Assembly (NCBI RefSeq): GCF_018687715.1
Contig: NC_056756.1
Location: 32,021,980 to 32,085,979 of the forward strand
Source: Carya illinoinensis
Lineage: Eukaryota > Streptophyta > Magnoliopsida > Fagales > Juglandaceae
Direction: 5' to 3'
DNA: 64,000 bases
Below, in pieces: positions 55,097 to 64,000 of the stretch. Position 1 is the first letter of the stretch. Each line of letters begins with the position of its first letter. The notes below the pieces were generated by a model, which saw only the letters and a list, made by a program, of their open reading frames with translations, was not told where the DNA came from and did not search any database. A program made the position numbers and the translations under genes.

Positions 55097-58000
55097 GAAG
55101 GGTCCGTTTGTATGAGTTTTATGCTTGTACTTTGTTTGATTCCGGTGCTTCACAATCGTTTGTATCTTCCACGTTTGCTCGGGTGTGTAACTTGATTACG
55201 GAACCGTTGCCGAAGGCCATGGTAGTGGCACTACCCGATGGTGAGATGGTGTGGTGTTCCAAGGTTGCTTTGGGATGCCCGTTAAATTTTGAGGGAAGGT
55301 CTTTGGATGCTGATCTGGTGGTGTTCAAGCTGTTGGGTTTTGACATCATCCTCGGGATGGATTGGCTATACCGATATTCTGCGACTATTAATTGCAGAAG
55401 TCGGACAGTTAGCTTTCAGCTTCCGGATGGAGATTGTCTGGAATTTGCGGGGAGTAGATTAAAAGAGAAGCCGATGATTATATCGGCGATACAGGCAAGA
55501 AGAGAGATTGCATGGGGAGCGGATGCATTCTTGGTTCAGATGGTGTCCACGCCGTCTGAGAAGAAGTCCTTGGCAGACATTCCAATTGTAGAAGAGTTCC
55601 CCGATGTATTTGTGGATGACTTGCCCGGACTACCCCCTGTTCGGGAGATGGAGTTTGTCATAGATTTGGAACCTGGAGCGGCTCCTGTGCATAAAGCTCC
55701 TTATCGCATGGCACCGGCTGAATTGAAAGAGTTGAAGACTCAGTTGCAAGAACTGGTAGAGAAGGGATTTATTCAGCCTAGTACGTCGCCGTGGGGTGCT
55801 CCAGTTTTATTTGTTAAAAAGAAAGATGGAACCCTTCGTATGTGCATTGACTATCGGGAGTTGAACAAGGTGACCATCAAAAATAAATATCCTCTCCCGC
55901 GGATAGATGATTTGTTTGACCAGCTTCAGGGAGCAGCCGTGTTCTCTAAAATTGATCTGAGGTCGGGATACTACCAGCTGAGAATCAGAGAGCAGGATGT
56001 GCCAAAAACTGCTTTCAGGTCGAGGTATGGACACTATGAATTTAAGGTGATGCCGTTTGGGTTAGCTAATGCCCCTGCCGCTTTCATGGATTTAATGAAT
56101 CGGGTGTTCCAACCTTATCTGGATTCTTTTATGGTAGTATTTATTGATGATATACTGATTTATTCTCGAGATGTTGAAGAGCATGTGTATCATCTTAGCT
56201 TGGTGCTTGAGAAATTGAGAGAACACCGGCTTTATGCCAAGCTTAGCAAGTGTGAGTTCTGGTTGGAAGAAGTTAAATTTCTTGGGCATGTTATTTCCAG
56301 AGACGGAGTGGCTGTTGATCCCAGTAAGATAGAAGCCATTTTGTCATGGCCACGCCCGACTACAGTACGGGAGATCAGGAGTTTCTTGGGGCTCGCCGGT
56401 TATTATCGAAGATTTGTAGAAGGTTTTGCTCGCCTATCCGGACCTCTCACAGCCTTGACTCGGAAAAATACAGAATTTGTATGGTCAGACAAATGTGAGA
56501 GAAGCTTCCAGGAATTAAAGAATCGGTTGACGACGGCACCAGTGTTAGCACTCCCAGAACCGCATAAGCCTTTCGTAGTCTTCAGCGATGCGTCCAAGTT
56601 TGGGTTGGGTTGTGTCCTTATGCAGGAAGGACGGGTTGTAGCCTATGCATCTCGTCAGCTTAAGGACCATGAAAAGAATTACCCGACGCACGATCTAGAA
56701 TTGGCTGCGATTGTTTTTGCACTCAAGATCTGGCGGCATTTCTTGTATGGGGAAGCTTGTGAGGTATTTACTGATCATAAGAGTTTGAAGCATTTGTTTT
56801 CCCAGAAAAATTTAAATATGAGGCAAAGGCGGTGGCTGGAGCTAATCAGTGACTATCAGTGTGAGATCAAGTACCATCCAGGAAAGGCTAATATAGTTGC
56901 TGATGCTTTGAGCCGGAAGTCACATTTGGAAGACGAAGCTGAGCCGTCGGAAGTGGATTCGTTACTTTGTGGGATGAGAAGGCTCCTACTAGAGAGTTCG
57001 CAGCAAGTGGAAATTTTATCATCAGTTCTTGATATTCGGGTAACCGATTTTGAAGAATTGAAAGCTCTCCAAAGAAAGGATCCGAAGCTGCTGAACATCA
57101 GGAAAAGAGTTCGAAAGTCTCGAGGGCCGTTGCACTATAGCATGGATAGTGATGGGATATTACGGTTCCGAGATCGCAGAGTGGTTCCAAAGGACTCAGA
57201 TTTCAAAGAGCGGATCATGGCGGAAGCTCATGCGGCCCCTTATTCGGTTCATCCCGGTAGTACAAAGATGTATCGGGACTTGAAGAAAAATTACTGGTGG
57301 GATGGAATGAAGAGGGACATTGCCTTACATGTGGAGAAATGCCACACATGCCGACAGGTAAAGGCCGAACATCAGAGACCTGCAGGTATGCTCCAACCCC
57401 TCCCAATTCCTGAGTGGAAATGGGATGACATCACGATGGACTTTGTTGTGGGTTTGCCGAGAACGCCTAGTGGGAAGAATTCGGTTTGGGTGATTGTGGA
57501 TCGGTTAACGAAGAGTGCTCATTTTCTGCCTGTTAATAACACCGACTCTTTGGGTAAGTTGACCCGTTTGTATGTTAAGGAGATAGTGCGGCTACACGGC
57601 ATACCAAAGAGTATAGTGTCGGATCGGGACCCGAGGTTCACATCGCAGTTCTGGAAGAGTTTGCAGGCAGCTTTGGGTACTAAATTGAAGTTCAGTACTG
57701 CTTATCACCCGCAGACAGACGGCCAGTCAGAACGCACCATTCAAACTCTGGAAGACATGCTGCGAGCGTGTGTCATGGAATTCCAAGGGAGTTGGGAAAA
57801 TCATTTGCCGCTCATTGAGTTTGCCTACAATAACAGCTTCCATGCGACCATTCAGATGGCTCCCTACGAAGCTCTTTATGGGAGAAAGTGCAGGTCGCCC
57901 TTGTGTTGGGATGAAGTTGGGGAGAGTAGAATTATTGGACCCGAAATAATTCAAGAGATGCAAAGCCAAATCCGGATCATCAGAGATAAAATGGCGGCAG

Positions 58001-58479
58001 CTCAGAGTCGCCAGAAAAGCTACGCTGATACCAGGAGGAGAGAATTGTCTTTTGAAGTAGGTGATTGGGTTTATCTTAAAGTCTCTCCCATGAGAGGTGT
58101 TAAGCGTTTTGGTAAGAAAAGGAAACTAGATCCGAGGTACGTCGGCCCTTTTCAGATTCTGGAGAGAGTAGGGTCCGTCGCCTACAGAGTTGCTTTGCCA
58201 GATTATTTTGGGGATGTTCATGACGTCTTCCACGTATCATCCCTGAAGAAGAGCTTTGGACAGCAAGAGCCACGCTTCGTCGACCCAGCAAGTATTCAGT
58301 TGCAACCGGATCTCACTTATGAAGTTGTTCCGTCACAGATTATGGATTGGAAGGAGCAGCAGTTGAGGTCCAAGACGATACCGTTGGTTAAAGTGGCTTG
58401 GGGAGATCCGTTAGCACAAGACTTCTCATGGGAGCGAGTGGCGGACATGAGGGAGCTATATCCATATTTGTTTGAATGA
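55097..58479 (+). CDS. pol: Pol of the young Tekay element (protease, RT, RNase H, integrase, chromodomain)
   Basis: About 1127 residues, intact, in the same frame as gag. The protease Asp is in [12 protein letters not shown] (Asp codon at 55138). RT has [20 protein letters not shown] and the catalytic FIDD at 56140-56151. RNase H has [32 protein letters not shown] and ADALSRK. Integrase has a zinc-binding HP-G...CHTC region (57245-57350), core Asp in [24 protein letters not shown] (about 57617-57652) and the Glu after [20 protein letters not shown]-type module ([20 protein letters not shown]) and a chromodomain-like tail ([27 protein letters not shown]) mark a Tekay/Del chromovirus. No ATG suits independent initiation near the protease, so it needs splicing or readthrough from gag. 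Confidence 0.93.
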
Positions 58480-58581
58480 TGAAGGTATGTAATTTAATCT
58501 TGGTCTCAGTTGGTTCATGTGCGTTTGTGTGGTTTGGTTTAAGTTGGTGGTGATCTTGCAATTTCGAGGACGAAATTGTTT

Positions 58582-58596
58582 TTAAGGAGGGGAGGA
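58582..58596 (+). promoter_or_regulatory. Polypurine tract of the young Tekay element
   Basis: AAGGAGGGGAGGA right before the TGTGATGACC of the 3' LTR. Confidence 0.88.
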
Positions 58597-61031
58597 TGTG
58601 ATGACCCGTTTTTAAGTGTATTTTCGCTGAAATATTTGTTTTTATTTTAATTAATATATTAGCTATTTATTTTAATTTATTTGCGTTTTTAAAGTTGGTT
58701 TTTAATTTAATTTATTTTATTTGAGGTTGTGTTTTATTTCTTTTAGTTGTTTTGCGATTTTAATCTTTTTGGCGGTTTGTTTCGTTTTCCCGGAGTGAGG
58801 ATTGGACCTCATCTCTTTTCACATCCTTTTCCTTTTTTTTTTTTTTTTTTCTTTTCTTTTTTCCTTTTTTTCTTTTTCCCTTCTTTTCCTTTTTCCCTCT
58901 TTTTCTTTTTTTCTTTTTTTTCTTTCTCTCCTTTCTCTCCCGCGTTCGGACCCCCCCCCCCCGTGCTCTCTCTCTCTCTTCTCTCTCCTCACCCACGGCC
59001 GAACCCCTTCCCACCGTCGACCCAGTGCCGTCCGGCCACCGTGGGCGACACCTCCCCCACCATCCTCTTCGTCCACCTCCGGCGCACCTCCCCACCGGTT
59101 TCCTCCCCCATCCGGCCGGCCGTTTGGCCGGAAAAGCCCTCCAAAGGCCGCACGGTTTTCAGCTCGATCCGCCGCCGTCGCTCCACCTCCGGCCACCATT
59201 TCTTCACCACTTCATCACCGACCTCTTGCCGTCCTAACCCACCCATTTCCGGCCTCCATCGACCACCGGAGCAGCTCCCACGAGCTTGTTTTCCGATTTG
59301 CCCTTTTTGGCCATTTCCGGCCATTCCGCCGCCACCCACGGCCGTCCGTCACTTCCTATAGCTTCACAACCACCTCTAGACCATTCCCTATCAATCCCGT
59401 GTCCTAGTTTGTCCCCGTTCAAAAGTGGGTTTTTCGGACCCACGGCCACAGTGAATTTTCACTGTGACGTTGCTGTTTTTCCGCCGTTAGCAACGCCGCG
59501 AGCTTTCTAAAAATACCGTATAGCGCTGTAAGTATTTTCCAAACCCTATTTTCAGATTTTAATGTATATTGCTCATTCAATTGTTTTATTTAATTAAGCA
59601 TTTATTTATTTTATCTGTTGTTGGTTGTTGATTCCGGACTGAGTCCGAGGAGTTTCGGGGGTCGGATGGATTGAGGATGGAGTGTTTGTTTGATTGGTTG
59701 TGACTGGTTGTTTTGATTGGACCGTGTGGCGTGCGTTGCATTTTATTTGCGTGCATGTGCGTTTTGCTTTATTTGTGTAATTCATGTTTATCAGCGTTTT
59801 GGTCTTTGGTTGCATGTGTCTCACGAGCCCAAGCCGGGATGGGTTATTATCACGGTGGAGCTCCTCTGGTCACTCGGGAGCGAATAATACTGAGTGACAT
59901 CCCCTGGGTTGTCGCAGGGCGACGACCGGATCGCACGATAGGGTGACGATGTCGTGTCGACTCCTTGGTCCTTCTAGTGGCGGGGACTAGAGGATGGCCC
60001 AGATGGTTCGCGCTCGTGTCGTGAGTCTGGGCATCACTCGTTTAGGTGCCACATGCGCAGTCGTTACCTGCGGTGTGGTACAGAGCCATGTATACGGATG
60101 ATCCCTAGGGGAGATCATGGTGTATGCGTAATCGGAACTCCTCTGGTCACTCGGGAGTGGTTAATACTGAGTGGCGTCCCCTGTGTTGTCGAGAGCGATG
60201 ACGGGAGCGGGGCTAGGGGATGCTTGGCTACGAACGCGCAGGGCGCGGAACCGGGCATCGCCCTACTCACCGACTCCGTGGCCTTTCGCTGGTGAGGGCT
60301 AGAGGATGGCCCAGATGGTTCGCGCGTGTGACGTGAGTCTGGGCATCACTTGTTTAGGTGTCACACGCGTAGCCGTTCTCTACGGTGTGGCACTGAGCCA
60401 GGGTGTGCGGATGATCCCTAGGGGAGATCATGGTGCATACAGTGTGGGTGTGGTATGGTTTTCGGTTATGATCTATTTTCTGGGAAAATGGTGGTTTGGG
60501 CCATTATCGGGGATAATGGCGAGGTTTGACTTCTTGGATGTTTTGTGGGCCATATGGATTTTGGCGTGCGTGGAAAAAAATGTGGTTTTGCGGGGCATGT
60601 GTTTAGGTTGTTCTTGCATGCATGTTGTTTGAGCTATATGTGTTTTTATCTGGTAGTGTTTGGGTTATACTTACCTGCGGAACCATTTTTGGTTCCGTAG
60701 CTTTTGGTGCAGAGTTCGAGGAAGAGGAGGAGGAGGCTGAGCCCGAGGATGCGGCTCCGCCGGGTTGCTGATGCTGTGCTTTTTATCTGTTTTAAAACAT
60801 GTATTTGTGTTTTTATAATATTTTATTTATGTACGTTTTAAACAGCTTGTATTACGTTAAGAAAAATTCTGGTACTTAGTTATGACTTTCTTTATCCGCT
60901 GCGTGTTTCTCTGTACACATTTGTTGCCTGACACACACTCGGCACCCGTCGATGGGATGGTGACCCGGGTTGTCACCATCCGGACGTCTCAATTTCCCCG
61001 TGTTCGGGCGTGGGGATTTGGGGGCGTCACA
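58597..61031 (+). repeat. 3' LTR of the young Tekay element, 2435 bp
   Basis: Nearly identical to the 5' LTR: the 3-bp length difference equals four extra T in the pyrimidine tract minus one C in the C-run. Confidence 0.95.
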
Positions 61032-62367
61032 ACACGCACCCGCAATACACTTACGCCAATACACAGGCTTTTCACATAAATCCACAAACACACGTGCATG
61101 CACCATGTAATGCCATAACAATGCATAATAAAATAATCCAACAATCATAAATCAAATAAACAGGCAACTCCGTCCTCCATCCATCCGACCCCCGAAACTC
61201 CTCGGACTCAGTCCGGAATCAACAACCAACAACAGTAAATAATTGAATGAGCTATATATATTAAAATCTGAAAATAGGGTTGGGAAAATACTTACGGCGC
61301 TATATGGCAATTTTAGAAAACAAGCGGCGTTGCAAACGGCGGAGGAAAAGCAACGTAACAGTGTAATTTACACTGTTGCCGTGGGTAATAAATTACCCAC
61401 TTTCGAACGAGGACAAACCAAAGCTCGGGATTGATAGGGAAGGGTCTTGAGATATTTATGAAGCTAAAGGAAACGAGTTTTGGCCGTGGGTGGTGGTGGA
61501 AACGGCGGTCGAAGGCCAAAAAGGGGCTGAACGGAGATGAGCTCGTGGGAGCTACTCCGGCAACGGATCGGGGCCGAAACTAGGTGGGTTAGGTCGGCAA
61601 GAGGTAGGGGAAGAAGCTGTGAAGAGATGGTGGCCGGAGGTGGTGCGACAGCGCCGGAATCGGTGAAAAACCGTGTGGCTTCAAAGGGCTTTTCCGGCCA
61701 AATGGCCGGCCGGATGGGGGAGATATTTGGTGGGAAGGTGCGCCGGAGGGAGGGGGTTCGAATGAGACCGGCGGCGAGCCAAACGGTGGCCGGACGGCGG
61801 CGGTCTGGGCTGAAGAAGATTCCGACGACAGGGGCAAAAACAGAGCAGGTGCAGCGACTTCCGGTGGCTCTCGAAAGCTAACGGCTGGTCCAATGGCTCT
61901 GAAAATTGGTGAGGATGATCTATGGTGGAAGGGGAAGAGAATGGTGGTGACGGTGCATCAAACGGTGGCCGGACGGCAGAGAACCGGCCGGTCAAAGGGG
62001 CAGCGACGGGATGGATAAATGAGAGAAAAACGCACGGGGGGGGAGGGGTCGACGCACGGGAAGAAAAGCAGGAGAAGAAAAAGAAAAAAGAAAAAAAAGA
62101 AAGAAGAAGAAAAAGGAAAGAGAAAAAGGAAAAAGGAAAAAGATGTGAAAAGAAATGAGATCCAATCCTCATTCCGGGAAAACAAAACAAACCGCCGAAA
62201 AGAGATTAAAAACCACAAAACAACTAAAAGAAATAAAACACAACATCAAGTAAATTAAAAACCAATTTTAAAACGCATGTAAATTAAAATAATAAACTAA
62301 TATATTAATTAAAATAAAAACAACCATTTCAGTGAAAATACACTCAAAAGCGGGTCGTCACAACACT

Positions 62368-62820
62368 CATATAATTAATGTTTTGGATAGAAATCTAAGT
62401 GTTAGTGGTTAAACACATTCTTTGTTTGGTTGTCAAAAAAATTTTCCTCAAACTATCATTCCCTCTCAGCCTTAATTTCTTTCTCATTTTACTTTGTCAT
62501 CCCTAGATTCTTTTCCTCTTTCCCTTATTCAACTCTTACCTCTAGAATTAAGAATTGTTGACTTTTGTCAAATTTACTCTTATGGTTTTTGGGGCAAAGG
62601 TGGGTGTGTACTATCATGGCCTAAGTGCCTTGCCTTGTAAGATGGCATTTCCACGTTCTCCCAAAATGGCTACAAGTTGTAGTTATGGTCATTGGGTAGA
62701 ATGAAAGGTAGTAGGAATACCTATCGATTATGGTATCCTCGATAGACTGTTGTAGTTATGGTCATTTTGGACAAAATGCGAAGGTGGACTAGGAATGCTT
62801 GTGCATTCACAATTCTTGAT
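62368..62820. other. Intergenic, possibly residual hAT sequence
   Basis: Right flank of the nested insertion. No transposase motif could be read and no hAT right terminus was seen. Confidence 0.35.
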
Positions 62821-62823
62821 TTA

Positions 62824-63019
62824 GGCTTGGTTTGGTTACCGAGATGTTTAATCTCATCTTATATAATCATTACAATTTTTTCAAACTCTCACCTAAAATA
62901 TAATAAATAATTCAACTATTTCAAATTCAAAAAAAATTATACTAAAAAATTATATTTTAACAATATTTTATTCAACTTTTAACTTTTATTCCATCTCATC
63001 CGTATAACCAAATGAGGTC
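62824..63019. mobile_element. Tourist-like MITE (PIF/Harbinger), 196 bp
   Basis: Ends GGCTTGGTTTGGTTA and, reverse-complemented, GACCTCATTTGGTTA, followed inside by GAGATG / GGATGAGATG. Flanked by TTA on both sides (62821-62823 and 63020-63022). AT-rich interior. Confidence 0.8.
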
Positions 63020-63022
63020 TTA

Positions 63023-64000
63023 AGAATTAAAACACAACACACAGATAGAATACTATTAATTATACAACACAAAAGCAACTCCAAAATTTTCAGTTATTAA
63101 CTAAAATAGCTCCAAAAACAACCAAAACTCAACCTAGACACAACCCCAAAACAAGTTCATACAACCCAAAAACACCGTAAAACAAGATCATATAACACAA
63201 AAACAGCCCCATGCAAAACGTTCACATAACCCCATCTCCACTCTAGCTCAAAAACATCTTCACGCCAGCTTAAATTTATTCACAAACAGCCCCAAAAAGT
63301 TTACATAATATAAAGTCACACAACACAACACAACACAAAATTCACCACTCACAAACATATATGTATGTTTGTCCACAAAATAACATCGACTATAAAATAT
63401 CAATGAAATAATACTTACATACTTATGAAAACTTATTACGGACTCCACATAAATAAAAATATGGAAAATCAAAAGAAGCTACTCCATATAAATAATAAAC
63501 TTACATATTTATAAAGATGTACTAAAATGTTGAATCGGGTAAAATCTTATAATTATTTATTTTTTTGTAAAATCTAAAGATGCCATTTCAACTAGATTTA
63601 ATGAATTGTTAATGATAATTTTTTTAACAAAATGAAAGTAATGAACCTTTTTCCTAACCAAATGATCATTCTAATCACAACCAAAATCAGTCATATAACA
63701 TGTAATAAACTAAAATCAACCAAAAGTTAATAAGGGGCAATGTAGAGATGTACTGTGGTGAGTGTGGTGAACCAAAATTTGGAAGCAATAAACCAGAAAT
63801 AAAAGATGAACCAAAAAATTAAAATAAACTGCGTTGGTGTTATTATATGTTAAAACCCTAAATTTAATTTTAATCTTAATCTTTGTTTTAACCCTAAGTT
63901 ATTTATTTATTTATGGTTTTTATAATTGTTAGTATTGATTATTATTAAATATTAATTCACTAGTGTTTAATTACATGTTATCATATTATAGTTTTAACTT
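63023..64000. other. AT-rich intergenic sequence
   Basis: Many CA-rich short motifs (AACACAACAC) and no supported gene or complete transposon. A 70-codon minus frame at 63260-63472 is low-complexity and not convincing. Confidence 0.45.

Larger units (their letters stand above)
51031..61031 (+). mobile_element. Full-length young Ty3/gypsy Tekay chromovirus, 10.0 kb
   Basis: Complete: 5' LTR 51031-53462, primer site, gag, pol, polypurine tract, 3' LTR 58597-61031. A perfect target-site duplication ACACG (51026-51030 and 61032-61036) lies inside the antisense solo LTR. The LTRs differ by one substitution noticed by eye (V versus I codon near 52990/60558) and two homopolymer lengths (T14/T18, C13/C12). 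Gag and pol are free of stops apart from the conserved UAA between them. It is likely recently active. Confidence 0.95.
50200..62362 (-). mobile_element. Solo LTR of the Tekay family, minus orientation, split by a full-length element
   Basis: The two parts are 50200-51030 and 61037-62362 (2157 bp together). The ends are TGTGACGCCCCC (inverse of the LTR 3' end) and CGGGTCGTCACA (inverse of the LTR 5' start). A perfect 5-bp target-site duplication ACACT flanks it (50195-50199 and 62363-62367), so it is a true solo LTR left after LTR-LTR recombination, inserted in the hAT element. The young element 51031-61031 is inserted inside it. Confidence 0.92.

Overview
The window reads as nuclear DNA of a flowering plant, most likely a woody eudicot. 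It has AT-rich intergenic DNA, short GT-AG introns, eudicot-like proteins, and a dense load of nested LTR retrotransposons, LINE remnants, hAT remnants and MITEs. The style of the repeats suggests Fagales (walnut/hickory relatives), but nothing here proves a species. I recognise only three host genes with confidence: a five-exon GDSL esterase/lipase (15852-17750, +), a DUF868-family gene (18924-19874, -) and NMD3, the 60S ribosomal export adaptor (CDS 30881-32416, -, with a probable 5'UTR intron up to 34197). Almost everything else that can be named is mobile DNA or its wreckage.

Layout. 1-4286: 3' part of a decayed Ty1/copia Sirevirus (RT, RNase H, two antisense coiled-coil ORFs, duplicated polypurine tract, 3' LTR). 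4300-10050: decayed Ty3/gypsy Tat-lineage element on the minus strand, with two tandem-repeat patches. 11397-11956: hAT MITE. 13460-15640: decayed LINE. 15.8-20.2 kb: genic island (GDSL, DUF868). 21.4-30.4 kb: RNase H fragment, several MITEs, a broken hAT transposase, LRR exon fragments, and a duplicated 5'UTR-like block. 30.8-34.3 kb: NMD3. 34326-39063: decayed chromovirus sitting directly in front of NMD3. 39084-39402: foldback MITE.

40500-47874 holds an old Tekay-type chromovirus that has lost most of its 5' LTR and its primer-binding site. 47.9-50.2 kb is a decayed hAT. A solo LTR of the same Tekay family (minus; 50200-51030 plus 61037-62362) is inserted in that hAT. A full-length, apparently intact and very young Tekay element (51031-61031, +) is inserted in the solo LTR. 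Each of these Tekay-family insertions has a perfect 5-bp target-site duplication, so the order of events can be read directly.

The most interesting signals are in this Tekay family. A conserved 96-bp T-rich segment separates gag from pol. It starts with GT, ends with AG, contains a conserved in-frame UAA, and joins the two frames exactly if spliced out. The LTR also contains a palindrome whose two arms change together between copies, a conserved short acidic reading frame behind a splice-acceptor-like site, and a 277-bp tandem duplication that explains the LTR length difference. A second notable item is the pair of related antisense coiled-coil ORFs in the Sirevirus.
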